Notes: generated from the sequence alone by a model not told the origin. DNA of 64,000 bases from Pteria penguin (GCA_035048485.1 CM068586.1:27608349-27672348); one strand, 5' to 3'. Counted from the first letter of the stretch, positions 13,965-27,512 are shown. Program-made: numbers and translations.

Positions 13965-13996
13965 ACCCCCCACCCCCCCCCCCACCCACCCCCCTG
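13965..13996 (+). repeat. C-rich tract
   Basis: Runs of C broken by single A; preceded by GGGGATGGGGAG about 30 bases earlier. Confidence 0.9.
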
Positions 13997-14782
13997 TATA
14001 ATAACTGAAAAATGTACGACTCTGTTTTTGATTGTTTGTATTACACTAATTTTTCACGGACATAAAGGTAAATAAGAAGATACAGATGCATGGATTCAAA
14101 TTTTCATATTCCTCCTCCTCAGACATATGTAATGCAATATAATTCTTACAATAACCAAGACAACAACCATTTTCAGAACAGCTGGCATACAATTTAAGGC
14201 TAAAATAAATTATATGAAGCATAAACAGCATTGCATATTGAATAAGGGTCTAAATAACTATAGCTAATATAAAAATGAATTGAATGGTGCGATTTGTGGA
14301 AATTAACTGGCGAGAAGTTAGCGCATGTTGTGAAATTTGCTTCAACGAAAGCCAGGGGTATGTGTTTGATTGATCTTAAAAGGAGAAGTCACTCCTGATT
14401 ACCTTTAGTCAATTCAATTAGGTGAGAGGAAGGAAATAATGACTCTAATGATGATGAAAATGTGATTAAATGTATCGCTTTAGAATTCATTGAATGTAAA
14501 TTTGCCCGTGAGGAAATGTGATATTTTCCACGAGCATAAGTTAATTTCGGTTCACCGTTGCATGTCCACTTCTCAAATTATGGTTTGAATGAAAAGTAAT
14601 TCGAAAATTGCATGTTCGATTTCGGAATGAAGGAACCAATATCAATGGGAGCCTTGTATATAAATCTATCTATAAATGACTCTTCTCCATTATAAAATGA
14701 TCATCTACGTATATTTCAATATTAACATCCGGTTTAAACTATCTTCATAGCACGAAATAAAAAAAATATTAAATCCGAATAT

Positions 14783-14834
14783 TTTATTATTGTTGTTGTT
14801 GTTGATATATTATTATTATTATTATTATTATTAT

Positions 14835-14874
<40 letters not shown>

Positions 14875-14884
14875 TGTTGTTGTT

Positions 14885-14941
<57 letters not shown>

Positions 14942-14995
14942 TCATTATTTTTATCATTATTATTATTGTCATTAATATTATCATCATCATCATCA

Positions 14996-15026
<31 letters not shown>

Positions 15027-15043
15027 TATCATCATCATCATCA

Positions 15044-15097
<54 letters not shown>
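14783..15097 (+). repeat. Compound triplet microsatellite (TTG, TTA, TAG, ATC)
   Basis: More than 300 bases of changing trinucleotide runs: TTG, ATT, AGT/TAG, TTG, TAG, then ATC/ATT mixtures. The minus-strand poly-Met, poly-Leu and poly-Ile frames are artefacts. Confidence 0.95.
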
Positions 15098-15098
<1 letters not shown>

Positions 15099-15224
15099 AC
15101 TGTTTTCAGCAAATTCAAAAACAATAAGTATATATTATATACTATATATACTAAACATATTATATACTAAATTTCCTTTATAGAGTAAGTGTAGTAAATG
15201 AATCATAAGTGCGTTGTGCATTCA

Positions 15225-15339
<115 letters not shown>

Positions 15340-18269
15340 TTAGTATCATAGTAAACATGAACACGTACAAGATATTATATTCTCAATGGTTTAATATATA
15401 AACTCCGAATATCAGGACAAACAAGAACAAATAGGCACTCTTCATCAACGATATCTATAAAAATATGACAAACACGGTTATTTTTTCCTATCTGCGATAT
15501 CTAACCTGTTCAATGCATAATGTACATGAATGTGATGAAAATCTAAATTTAGTATTAGAATGTTGCAATATCAGATATTTGCTGAACCTACCATGAAACA
15601 TCATCCATTCATTACACGAAACATCATCCATTCATCACACGCTAAAAGGTGTTTTAGGTGCTAGGGTTTGCCCTTACGAAGTTACATGTATACTAAAAAT
15701 CGTAAATGTGGCTGGATACAACTAGATTGGTCGACACTATAGCATCTCGGCGTTAGGCAGATGTGATCGATCGGCAGGAAATACTTACTCATTCCTGGAA
15801 CATAATATCATTTTCTGTGACTGTCCTTTTTTCCTATTTTGAAGTGTATTATAGATATTTCTTTGAAGACTGTTGGTGAGATTTTACTGAAAAGACATAT
15901 ATACTAATATAGAATTACTATAATAAGTGATAACTTCATTTGCATCTTAATTGATAACATATGAAGAATTAAAATTTATAATTAAGAATACCAGAATTGG
16001 AGAATTTATACGTTCAGTGACGTGATTTCCCAAGCGAACGTGCATATATAAATAAAACAAAAGTTTTGGTTTATCCTTTTCACTATAATTCAGTAGTTAT
16101 AATGTCTACCAGTACTTTACCGTGAAATATCAACTATTCATCTTACTAATTCAAAGACACACCACGATATTCATAGAAACTATTGATTGTGTCTAAAATT
16201 GCTTATATATGTCTTACACGTAAAAGAAAGCAAATAAACACAAAAAGGGTAGTGCTGACTTTCCTTGTTCGACATGCTTGATTTCCAACTATTCTTGTCA
16301 CATCGTGTATAGCAGTACACAAAATGACGTTTAATGCCTTAACATATATTATTTGAATTGCTTCTGTTACTGCAAGCGTGAAGAAGATCACGACTAAAAC
16401 GTGTTCAATCAGCCCGTATTGTTTCATCCGATTACGCCGCTTTCAGCCCTCTTTTCATTTACTTTACCAATTGATCTTAAGCTGCTAAGAACACGGTTTA
16501 ATTAACGACTCTTTTTATCAGGTACATAAAGCCTTAACAAAGATTTTATCGCGTGGATATTTTTCATTTTCCGTTCTTTTATTTTGAGGCTAATTTATAA
16601 CATAGCTATTTAAGTTCACTATGAAAAACATCAGTCTTTCCCCTAGAACGATGCCTCAATTTTGTGAACAATATATTAACATGGCAACCGCTGAATGATG
16701 TCATACGTGTGTCCTAGCAACACAGGCTTTGTTGTTCATATTTATATATTCATTTACAGTATTACTGGATGATTAAGTTATAAAAAGCATTATAAGAAAA
16801 CCAAATCATATAATGAATTTATCGAGTTAGCACAATCAAAGATATTCACTCATGTACTTATACAACTACTCTTCCAGTTGATGTTGCCGTTTCTATGAAC
16901 ATATTTAGAGCTTACAGTAACTAGAATATCTATCGTATGGAGACGTGATTAATCGTTGACCGCCACGCCGCGATTTTGTGACATATTTGCTGTAGTGCTC
17001 AGTGTTAAGATGAGGGAAGAAAGCAGGGTATTTATGAATTCTTAAATGATATTAGTATAATCAAAACTTACTACGATGAACGTTCATATACTGTGAATGA
17101 CAGAGTTAAAGCCAAGTTTTCGGGAAGAATTAGCGTCTCCTGTTAGGCTAGCCGCACTTGCCATTGATGGCAAGAATAAGTAGACTATACCAAGCACTGT
17201 ATATACCTGTACGATGTGAATGTGGACTCACTGTTTAGACTGTTTCTCAACCACACACTTTAAGAACAGGAGTTTAAGATTCAATACTCCACCAGAGGTG
17301 TTTACGAGTCGTATGTACCCATTTAAATTATATGAGTGTAATAGGTTTTATAATAAAAAATACCACTTTTTTTCCTTTTATAAATGATAGTCTCACTTTG
17401 CCATTGCTTCATATCCTTACCGTTTAGATGTGATCTTCCCCATACTATGTTCTAAAACTTGAACACGGCAGAGACAAACAAAATTCATATATGAAGGTAA
17501 CAAGTGTGATGTCCTTGTATCTCAACAATGCACCACGGGGAAATATATAGTTTAGTATAATATTTTCTTATTTATGATCTTTTGCTTTATTTTGGGGACT
17601 CATACTGGTTACAAGGCTTTGAGGTGTTGAGTGGTGCGCTCTTCTTTACACAAACACACTGTGTATTTTATCTTCAACATCTTCAATGATATCGCTTTGC
17701 ACTTCGCATAAAGCTTTTATCCTGATTATCAGAAGATCTTGATTGATTTATACCAGTTGGGGAGGGTCCATCTTGGCCTGTTATATTATCCTAAAATTGT
17801 CCCTCGGCGACGCTTATCTCAAAATCAGCCATAGAATATATATGAAATAATCGTGGTTAATCTGAAATATTCTTAAACTGTGGAGCAATGCGAGTGCCAT
17901 TTGTAATACGTTTAAAGGTGTCATTGCCCACCGTTTTTACTAAATCATTTAAACAAAGTATGATAAATTGTAACGTATCAGTTAGCATTCTGTCAGAGTT
18001 AAATGAAAGAGTTGGTGAGTACAATATGTGCCTTGTAAGAAAACTGCCCTCGTAATGAATATGTTAAACGGTGGAGGAGAAAGTCAAGGGAGACCTTGTG
18101 CCTCCTATACATTATACTCAAAGATCCCATTTAACTAAATACCTAAAAATAGTCGATAACACTTTCGCATTACCGTAAGCTTGATGTGATATGTATACCC
18201 GTTCAGGGATCCCCAGGCATGCAATACAAACAAAAATAAGCACATCAAAAGACATCACAAAAATAGATA

Positions 18270-18410
18270 GAAATGCCGTTACGGTACCGACACAGGGTGG
18301 CAATCGTCAATCAATGGGTGTGGCTTACCGGTTTACGGGCCCACCTTCCCATTCAACATCATTTGAATACATTCAAAAACACTGATGTAAAAATGAAGAA
18401 ATGATTTCCC
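18270..18410 (+). repeat. Copy of the Penelope-associated repeat
   Basis: Shares ACGGTACCGAC and a block with GGTTTACGGGCCCACCTTCC with the 62.6 kb repeat, same orientation. No reverse transcriptase sequence follows, so it is a truncated or solo fragment. Confidence 0.6.
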
Positions 18411-20289
18411 ATTTAGAGACCAAGGACTGTAGAGAAAACAAGGATCAACAAGTACCTATAAACATTTCGTCTCAGTAAAGAAGCCCTGAAAACCGGTCGT
18501 GATATATTTCCTAGCTGATCTTCGACTGTAAAACAAAATTAATATGCGAAATATTCCTTCACTTTCAGTGATTCGATGGAAGATCTCGGGAAGTGGATTA
18601 AAGTTGCCCTTTCATAACAAAATGAAGAAATAATTTATAGGTCGTATTTCCCCTTTAAGTTTGAAGTATTCTGTCCTGTGTCTCTCGAGTTGCCTTTTGA
18701 GCAAATAAAAACAGAGATTCTGAATCTACATCCCATTTATAAATATTTTGATTTTTCTATATATGAACCAAACATGCAGATGTACAATTGTCGGTGTTAC
18801 AATGTGTAATTGACAATTAGAAAAAAAAAACATTTTGAAGGAACAGTCTTTACTCATTCTATATGCAGGAAAAAGTAAGTTTCAACCTTTCATTTCATAT
18901 ATGTTCCAAAATAAAGTTGTACAGTAACGCGTTGTGGATGTTGAAACGGTACGGAACCATACCCTGAGAGCTATCAATGCTATAGGAAATCTGGTAGTGT
19001 CCCCGATCTCGTTACAAATTCCACACGACAGTAGAATCGAAAACCTGAGCCGAGCCCGAGCAACTCTCGTATTACATTAATAGCTACAAATATACACTTA
19101 ACTATCAGTTAAAGTTTAGTGTGACGTACCATCTGATAACGAGGCTTAATGTGACGATAGGAGATCTCATGTATTGGAGAGGAGATAGATAAACGATTAT
19201 CCTTTACGATATAATTTTGACAAATGCATGGGGTTTTGTAGCACCCTATGTGACAATACAATTTATGGCTGATATCCGATCGTAACTGCCTTTTCTCTAA
19301 AGCCTCATCTTAGTGAGTGATCGTCGCTTCGTCTGGAATGAACTTTAAAATTGAGCAATATGTTTTATTTTCGCTTTTGTAATATAGGGACTATAGCTTC
19401 TTGATTGCACCATTCTAATGCGTTTTAGTCTCGTTTTATTTGAAGGTTTCATATATGATTTCATTAACATTTCTCTTAACATTTTGGCATAATGCATATT
19501 TTGTTTCTTAATGTGGATGTTGATAGTATTTAGATATCTTTTACAACATTTTTCAATAGTAATGATTAATTTTCATATTTTGTTTCTATTGACGAAAAAG
19601 ATCGATCAGAATATCGTAGCATTCCATAACAACAGCGGTTTTTCCATGTCAAATCACGTCACAGTATGCAAGGCCCATGCTCATGCATTATTCAGCATGT
19701 TTGTTGATAAGTAAACATGATGAACATCCATACTTCTGTCTGGTCGGAAATATAAACTTATTTGGCTACGGTGAATTAAAGTACAACACCTCAATAGCCT
19801 TTCGATGATCACCAATTGGTGCGCTTCTAATAAAGCGATAAAAATGAAAACTATTGTAAGATCAATGTATTGTAAACTACAGTACAGAAATGTTTGATGA
19901 TAGGTTTTATACATCTGCAACCATAAAAGTAATGAACAAGTAAATACCTTCACCATCATTGCTTTTAATGTCCAATATGTTACAATAACCTAGGTGAAAT
20001 ACTACGCCAGCTAAAGTATTGGATCCTTGTCAATCCAAGTGTAGAAGAGATACCGAATTATAAAGGCAATTCATTACTATGTGTAAAGTAGGTGCAAGAA
20101 CAGTCTGTTCACTCGAATTAACCATAATCTAAATTTGGTGAAGCAAGCAAGTACCAACATCTATAACATTTTCTCTACACCTTTATGCCTGTGTTCTAAC
20201 ATTCATCTTTATAACTGAACAATTTAGGGAGTGTAGATTTAGACTTAAAGGACACAGTGAAAATAATATGAGCAAAGAAGTAATGTGAG

Positions 20290-20305
20290 TTTATTGAAAT
20301 TTATT
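20290..20305 (-). promoter_or_regulatory. Candidate polyadenylation signals for Barhl
   Basis: Two AATAAA hexamers on the minus strand sit 10 bp apart, about 950 bases after the Barhl stop codon. Nothing else fixes the transcript end and AATAAA is common by chance in this AT-rich sequence, so this is only a candidate. Confidence 0.3.
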
Positions 20306-20379
20306 GTGGATTCAACAAAACAATAATATGGATATGGTTATAAGGTAAACGCATTCTATATATCTGTGTTCTATCAATA

Positions 20380-20482
20380 TTTATCGGTGATATTGCCTTG
20401 AGAATACACCATTTATCGGTGATATTGCCTTGAGAATACACCATTTATCGGTGATATTGCCTTGAGAATACACCATTTATCA
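20380..20482 (+). repeat. 32-bp tandem repeat, three copies
   Basis: Three essentially identical units of TTATCGGTGATATTGCC then TTGAGAATACACCA. Near-identity suggests a recent duplication. Confidence 0.9.
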
Positions 20483-21250
20483 AGGAAAAAGCGAAAGCAA
20501 ATTGTTGGATAATTAATGATAAATGAGATAATGATAACGAATAGATAATATATAGTAGTTAAAAAGTTAGCGACCTCAACAGTAAGGGGTTATCAAAAAA
20601 AAAATACTGAAATGTTTGGAGGACTCCTACCATTCTTAATGCAAAGTATGCACTTTACTGAACGTGATGAAGTAGAATTGCGTTCCAACAGTTTAATCCT
20701 TGGTCGAAGCCAAGTGAAAACTGTAATCATAAAATCATAGCCTCTCCTTATGACCGTGTCTACAAATAATGTACGGATCTTTAATACAACTTATAACACT
20801 TAGGGATCAGTTTCTATGATGAACTTGCATCTAAAGTAAAATAACTTCTTCTATATGCGATATTTCAATATATCGACTCATCAGCACCACAGTATTTGAT
20901 GAAAACATTATAAAGAGAAATAATCGAGACCATTGAACATTTAGGTAAAATACTAAGCAGAAAACCATAGCAAAGTCGAAAGTACAAACCAGAATGAAGG
21001 AACATTAAGGAAAAACATTTCCTAGCTGACTAATCATTCATGACGCATTCATACAATTACAAACATATTAAATGAAAATAAAGAAATACATATATTGATG
21101 ACTCCATTCCATGCTCATGCCGATTTTACTGACCCCTGTAACAACCAGAGGTGAAGCCCTTCTCTCCAATTTCTCGTAAACAATTCACATCCCATCTACA
21201 AATCATGCACATTATAAAAGGAATTAAAAGTAGCATTTACATATATCACT

Positions 21251-21551
21251 TCATGATAATGCAGATCTACGCTCTGTTTCCGACAGAAGAGATGAGGATG
21301 ATGTTCCCGCTAGATGGTTCACGTGCTGATGGAGTCCATGGATAAACATTCTAGGTAAAGGGGGCCGTTGCGAAGGGAGAGCACTCTCGCCACGATAGTA
21401 CATGGCGTCTAAATTAGAAATAATAGAAGATGCTTGGGGATGATAGGTAAACCAGTAGGGATTTGTTTGTAAGAGACGCTGTACTGCTGCATAATTCCCT
21501 GCTTCCGCGAGGAGCTCTAGTCCCACAGCTGTTTGACGTTTCCATTTTGTT
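21251..21551 (-). CDS. Barhl: BarH-like homeobox protein, exon 3 (homeodomain end and C-terminus)
   Basis: Last coding exon, preceded by the acceptor ATTTCAG. It completes the homeodomain (RTKWKRQT) and continues directly into [14 protein letters not shown], a stretch highly conserved after the homeodomain in Barhl1/Barhl2 proteins. Further family landmarks are [14 protein letters not shown] and [11 protein letters not shown]. The stop is TGA at 21251-21253. Exon lengths of 514, 208 and 301 nt join without a frame break to 340 residues, within the usual range for Barhl proteins. It resembles Barhl more than insect B-H1/B-H2, as expected for a lophotrochozoan. Intron 2 is 21,552-24,524 and intron 1 is 24,733-29,457. 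Confidence 0.96.
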
Positions 21552-24524
21552 CTGAAATATATACATATTGCTCTGAAATATGTGCATGTTGTTCTTTCAA
21601 AGTAATAACAAACATTTAATTCTTACATTTTCTTGATTGTGAATTCGGGCTCTTTGTTTCAGAGTTGTTGTTATTTGTAGTGGTTATGCTGTAAAGTGTG
21701 GTCTTTCTATTAAGGGGAATTTCTATTTGAAATCTACTAGATCACTACTATGTTAAGGAGATGGTAACTTCATAAAAAACCCATACACAAACGAAAATAA
21801 AACTAATTAAGAAAGAGGAAAAGACAAAAAGGAAGAACAAAAAAAAAATAATTAAATTAACCCCCCCCCCCCCCCCCCCTCAAAAAAAAAAAAAATAAAT
21901 AAATAAATAAATAAAATATGACAAAATAAATAAGTAAATAAATAAACAGAATAAAAAGCATCACCAAAAATATTTTTTAAAAATGCAGTAGTAATAAATA
22001 GGAAAAATAATACAATACGGGGGAAAGGGATGCTGAAAAGAATATAAAAAAAACCTATATTTGCTTACAAGGTTTTTAGATTTATCTCCAAAAACTGCTC
22101 TATATGTGAATAGATAGACATGTTAATTTCAAGGTAAGATTATATGTAATCGAAATTTCTCTAAACTTATGTCAGTTAAACCGCGAACATATGTTTATGG
22201 AAATGCACCATTTATTTTATTTCTGCGAAAACGTAACAGGATTTGTCCTATCTAAAGTGCCTCTCGTCGTTAATGTTTTATCTATATTTGATTTTTTTGA
22301 AATGAAAAAAAAAATGGATTGTTTTGATACAACTTTCCACACACCTTGCGCGTAATAATACATATATTCAACGTATAATGAAGAACTATTCTACGTTTAT
22401 GTATAAATACTGATTCTCAATTCCAAGGTTGAATGAAATTTGCAGAAATCTCTTTAATATGTATTGTTTAATGGATTAGACACTATAAAGGTGAATTTGG
22501 ATGAGGTCATGCGTTGCGTCTTATTCAATGTGTAATCAAAAAATCTGAATATAGAAATCAAGTGATACAAGTGTCGATTCCTACACACACAGATTTATAA
22601 ATATATTTACTTATTTATTTACTCATTTACTCATCTTTTTTCTAAACTTTCAAAATTTCAATACAATTATTTTTTACTAGATAAAAGCTACATACGTATT
22701 TTGTTTTGGTCTTACCTAACAGCAACAAATAAATATATGTATACATGTTTGTTTCCAAGAGACTGAATTGCAAAGCTTACTGTAGACGTCTACAGCCACG
22801 CAACATACTGTTACATATCCTTCGTGAAATTGTATATAAGTAAAAGTAGCATAATAATTAATTGGAATAAAATCATGATATAAAATAGATATAAATTAAT
22901 AGCAATCTCAGACTAGAGGAAAATCCACAAAAGTATATGTGTATAGATGTACCTGTATTATTTCTATACATGTGCAAAATGTACCCATTACGAGTAATGG
23001 TATCTTATCATACAGAGCTGTCTCAGAAAAAGAAAAAAAAATCGTAAAAATAATCTACATTCTACTTGTGTATTTGTTTAACAGATGATATGTATCCATT
23101 TAATTGTAAGACGATATAACAACGTGGTAAGAGAATTTTTTAGCGCAATGTTTAAGAAGTTTTTTGCACGAAACGTCTGCAGCATATATTCTTACAACCT
23201 GTGACGTATCCATACTTCCCTATGCATTATGGATAGAATATTCCAAATTGATTTTACGACTGAATTGAACGGAGTTAATCATTCTTTAATCTAGTCTTTC
23301 ATTTCACTTAATATCTTCATGTAGCTGTTTGTGTTAATTTGCATGCTTCTATCAACCATGTAAATTTAGAGAGATTTGGCCTATATGGGATTAGAAAACT
23401 CACACAATGAAAACATGGAACGAATAATAGGCAGCTCGAGACAGCTGGTAAAACTACTGCCTTCTTTTTCTTGCATAGACTTCACATCAGTTCATAGATT
23501 AAGATGTCATTATGCTATCAAACAAAATTCAATCCTAACAGAGAGGTTTGATGTTGGAGGTATTTTGGAAAAATTAATTCGTTCGTATGGATTCCAAACG
23601 TCTTTTTATAATACCTCATGGTTTAACCTATTGTCATTTACGAATTCTAATTGTAAAAAGGTTGCTGATTGTAAAGTGTGTATAAATTATTACATATTAC
23701 GTTTTGCACGTGAAATTTTAAAATTGCTTATCCTATGAAGCGGGGCTTAGCATGCTTTTTTCCCCTGAACCAAGCCGTGACGTAAGAGTCTATATGTTAC
23801 GAAGCAACGCCTCAGCTGACTTAAAAATAACGCGCAAATTTTCATATCTTGTTTATTTAGAAAACTTTCCGAAAGCATTGAATATTTGAAGGAATAGTCT
23901 TTATCTGGACACATTTTAAAACACTTAAAACAGAAAACAGTTTCTGTCTCAGCTAAAAATGGGTATCAGTGGTGTAGCGCCCTTTACGCATAAAGGCAAA
24001 TGAATACACAACATTTGTGGGACATAGGTCTATTATAAAATGTTTACATATACATATATTTGAATATATACAGTTCTTGTTAAATTTAACATTTGGCATT
24101 GCTTGTATGGAATTTGTTTACCATATCAAAATGCTGAAACGCTGAAGTTTCGAGGAATTTCACCCCCTCATTTTGAAATTCCCCGACCCTCTTACCAGGA
24201 ATACATCCTGAATGCACTTGGGACTTTATTGCGGTCCCAGAGTCCTGCCTATTTGCTTTTCTTTTCTTTTCTTATCTTTCATTATTTTTTAATACACAAT
24301 ATTTTAAGCTAGCTATGCCATGGGGTACCGGTTTCAGCTGTGAATTTAACCTGCTATAAACTGGAGCGGCTCTACCTATCCGGTTTTATAAGCCATCGCT
24401 CGTATTTACTTTTTCAAACTATGGATAAAAAATTATCATGCTTACGTTAATTACTTGCACATCCTTATTAATAGGTAGAAAACTGGCCGTAAATTAGATA
24501 ATATATAAAGATTTGTAACCATAC
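21552..24524 (-). other. Barhl intron 2
   Basis: Bounded by AAG|GTATGG (24525/24524) and TTTCAG|AAC. Contents: a C/A/AAAT low-complexity block near 21,861-21,915 and otherwise unremarkable AT-rich sequence. An open frame at 23,376-23,738 (plus) has no recognisable domain and no coding support. Confidence 0.85.
21861..21915 (+). repeat. Poly-C, poly-A and AAAT block
   Basis: About 19 C, then an A run and AAAT units, in Barhl intron 2. Confidence 0.9.
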
Positions 24525-24732
24525 CTTCTATTTTGGTACCATGTTTTGACCTGTGTGTCGGTCAGGTTGAGTTTCGAGGCCAGCTCCATTCTGTCCTGGA
24601 CACTTAGATATTTCTGGCGTTCGAAGCTTTTCTCTAACGAGTTGAGCTGATGGTCTGTGAATGCTGTTCGGGCTTTGCGTGGTTTCTTGTTCTTCACTGG
24701 TAGTCCGTCCTCAGAGTATTCCCCTTTGTCAT
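24525..24732 (-). CDS. Barhl: BarH-like homeobox protein, exon 2 (homeodomain)
   Basis: Middle exon, entered at phase 1 after an acceptor CTTACAG and left at phase 2 through AAG|GTATGG. It encodes about residues 172-241 and carries homeodomain positions 1-53. The block [14 protein letters not shown], the helix-1 stretch SFERQKYLS and the recognition helix [11 protein letters not shown] are visible. Thr at position 47 and Tyr at position 49 (TWYQNRR) are the hallmark of the Bar class and separate it from most homeodomains, which have Phe49. Gln50 and Asn51 are present, so DNA contacts look intact. The intron splits the codon for homeodomain position 53. The call rests on this motif and on the matching C-terminal exon. 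Confidence 0.97.
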
Positions 24733-25051
24733 CTGTAAGTACAGTGTATGTAGTACTATTAATACCACACACGTTCAAAGAAATAATACGTTGAAAATTA
24801 AAATCTGAAATTTGTATACACACTATATAAATGCATGAGGTCACAGCTTTGTTTTTGTTTTTTTTCTATGTTCACCGGCATTAAAGCGGTTCATTACAAC
24901 CAAAATGCCTGTTAAAATGCTTAATTTGAATCTAATTGTAAATATGTTTAACACTAGTTTTATAAAATAAAACTGTATGGATCAACTACTTTTGAATGAA
25001 ATATATTCCACCTTAACTTTTCCAAGAAAAAAATTAAATAATTAAACATAG

Positions 25052-25231
<180 letters not shown>

Positions 25232-25992
25232 GTGTAGAACCCATTTGGTTAGAACCAAAAAGAAAGAAAGAAAGAAATCCACCGTAGTTTTCTTTTACTC
25301 CCAACGAACTATGCGGGAGGAATCCTTTGTTACAATTCGGTTCCTTTTTTTCATATGTTAATATCAAGGTATACTAAGGAATCATGTTACTACTATGTAT
25401 ACATAAAATAATGATCAAGTATGTATTCCTTATAGATCTTAAACGACCTTACTTATCTCGTTTGTAAAACGTTTATCAATATACATGTAATACTCGTAAC
25501 ACGTTGTCGTTTATAATTTATCTTTCAAAACATCGTGATGTCACTTTCTTTTTCCAACCTACAATGTAAACGTAATCTAATTAAAAGACCACCATGTAAA
25601 TATTCCAATATCCCATTACAAGAGCTACCAAACAAACAGTGTTTACTGAGCCAACACCCTAAAGAACTTCCATAATTACATAGCCGTTTATACTCCATAC
25701 ACCCATTCGTGCAATGCTCCCTTGACTAAATCTCCTCCCCTTTCCGCCTTATCCTGGTGTTTTATTTACTTATTTAATTCGAATTCAAGTACAGGTAACA
25801 TACCAACGTTTTTGTTATTTACATGCGATCATTTGAAGTAATAATTGAAATAAACATGGGGATTCTGTAATAAATGTGCGTTTTATTAATTGCTGTATAA
25901 GGCATGAAATAAAATGATCTTTTTGTATCTGGTACACCCAATATAAAGTCAGTGTTTTGTTTTGTAATTGTATCATCTTCCTCTTCTCTTTC

Positions 25993-25998
25993 ATGATG

Positions 25999-26060
<62 letters not shown>

Positions 26061-26078
26061 GGTGGTGGTGGTGGTGAT
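25993..26078 (+). repeat. GAT/GGT triplet microsatellite
   Basis: GAT units followed by GGT units, directly before a family B SINE. Confidence 0.95.
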
Positions 26079-26108
26079 ATATTGTGAATTATTATAATTA
26101 TCATTACA

Positions 26109-26381
26109 GAGCCAGCCTAGCTCAATCAGCTTTGTGCTGGGTTCCTGACCGAGAGGTCCCGGGTACGACTGCCGCCGATGACTCATCGGTGTCTTGCCTT
26201 TCGGATAAGACAGTAAACGAGGGCCCTTGTTATGGTAGACGTGGAACGTAAAAGACTCGTCAGGACTTCGAGTCAGTCTGTTGTATAATTCTATATTGTG
26301 GTGTAGTGTATCAGGCAAATGTCGTCACTGTGTAATAAGTACCATAATCTTGGTGTGATGTGAAACAAGAACCAAACAAAC
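26109..26381 (+). mobile_element. SINE family B, plus-strand copy
   Basis: GCCAGCCTAGCTCAATCAGC head, GAGAGGTCCCGGGTACGAC B-box area, CTTTCGGATAAGACAGTAAAC, then TATCAGGCAAATGTCGTCAC and GTGATGTGAAAC tail. In Barhl intron 1. Confidence 0.75.
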
Positions 26382-26469
26382 AATGCAATATTTGTATGTA
26401 TATGTGTCTAAACTAATGAGAAGTTTATCTCCAAATAAATGAATACTATAGTTTAGTCAGCAGCAACTC

Positions 26470-26650
26470 TTTGCTGAAAGGGGTTCCTTCGGATTACACC
26501 ATGATTTTAAACCTATGTCCGTGTCAAGGTTGACATTCCCTGACTGCTTCACGTAGTCCTTTGCATACGTCTACTTTTCTGTGTATTGCGTCAGGTAGGT
26601 GCCGTCACCCTATTGAGTGTAATAATCAGGCGGTGACGTGAAATCAGAAG
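26470..26650 (+). mobile_element. SINE family B, degraded copy
   Basis: The 3' half is recognisable: GCGTCAGGTAGGTGCCGTCA followed by GGCGGTGACGTGAAATC, as in the better copies. The head is too decayed to align by eye. Confidence 0.5.
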
Positions 26651-26762
26651 CAGTGTATATTTTCAGTGTTAGCACAGATTGTATTGTTTGGCAAACATGT
26701 AAAAGAAGTCCATTTTATATTTTTTGTTTTCTTTTCTTTGATCTGTTTTTGGATTCACTCAT

Positions 26763-26763
26763 T

Positions 26764-26810
<47 letters not shown>

Positions 26811-26812
26811 TT
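26763..26812 (+). repeat. TTTA microsatellite
   Basis: Twelve TTTA units. Confidence 0.95.
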
Positions 26813-26884
26813 AAAACAGCAAAAATCTCTCTTAGACTTCCAGAGGGAAGCGCATCTGTTATAATGATAATAATACGAAGAAAA

Positions 26885-26987
26885 AGAACACTCTGTCACG
26901 AATTTTCGGCTACTTAGCCTTTATAATGTTACATACGGATTAACTTGATATAGCCTAGTAACCGAAATTTCGTGACAGAGTGTTCTT
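26885..26987. mobile_element. Short fold-back (MITE-like) element
   Basis: AAGAACACTCTGTCACGAAT at the left is mirrored by the inverse of ...ATTTCGTGACAGAGTGTTCTT at the right, with arms of about 33 bases and few mismatches around a loop of about 38. Flanks of ATAATAATA and TTATTATTATT extend the palindrome. No coding capacity. It abuts the family A SINE. Confidence 0.75.
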
Positions 26988-27004
26988 ATTATTATTATAA
27001 AAAA

Positions 27005-27174
27005 GGGGGCAGGCTTGGTGTAGTGGTTAAGCGCTTGGCTTACGGCGCCGACTATCCGGGTTCGATTCCCGGGTTGCGCCACAATGTTTAAGAGGTTGGT
27101 AACCTCCTGCTTCCATGTCGCGATATAACTGAAATATTGTTGAAAGCGACGTAAAATACCAATCAACCAACCAA
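27005..27174 (+). mobile_element. tRNA-derived SINE, family A, near complete
   Basis: Starts GGGGGCAGGCTTGGTGTAG. It has an A-box-like GGTGTAGTGGTTAAGCGC and a B box GGTTCGATTCCC with tRNA spacing. A body GTTGGTAACCTCCTGCTTCC and a tail GATATAACTGAAATATTG then GAAAGCGACGTAAAA follow, ending in CAA-type repeats. The tRNA-like head plus tail is typical of molluscan V-SINE types such as RUDI (recalled, not checked). It lies in Barhl intron 1 and is not a functional tRNA gene. Confidence 0.88.
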
Positions 27175-27442
27175 ACCATCTTATTACAAACTGTATATTT
27201 ATTTATTTATCTATTTCATCTATTTATTTAATTTGATTTATTTATTAACTTATTTTTTTTTCTGTTTTCATCAAACATTTATGTATATTTAGTTTTACTT
27301 TTAAATTTTATCTTTGTTATTTTCTCTTTTCTTGAATAAGTGTGAAAAAACATTTTGATAGACCGGAATTATCTAAATTACCACAGAAAGGATATATCTC
27401 ATTTCTTGTCTAGATATTGCAATAGGCCATTCAAGCGAAACA

Positions 27443-27475
<33 letters not shown>

Positions 27476-27512
27476 CATTATTATTATTATTATTATTACC
27501 ATTGTTACCATT
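27443..27512 (+). repeat. ATT microsatellite
   Basis: ATT run with a few ATC and ACC changes. Confidence 0.95.

Larger units (their letters stand above)
8330..14782. other. Non-coding, no gene seen
   Basis: AT-rich, with the AG and AT microsatellites, the 75-bp duplication, a Penelope-associated fragment at 10.05 kb and the candidate homeodomain regions at 11.6 and 13.2 kb. No exon recognised. Confidence 0.7.

Noticed and set aside
14787..15047. Poly-Met/Ile/Leu open frame
   Set aside because: Triplet microsatellite.
23376..23738. 120-codon open frame in Barhl intron 2
   Set aside because: No recognisable domain, plus strand within an intron of a minus-strand gene, base composition like the surrounding DNA.
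27005..27080. A genuine tRNA gene
   Set aside because: A and B boxes are present, but the sequence runs into a SINE body and tail, and several similar copies exist; no sound cloverleaf could be drawn.
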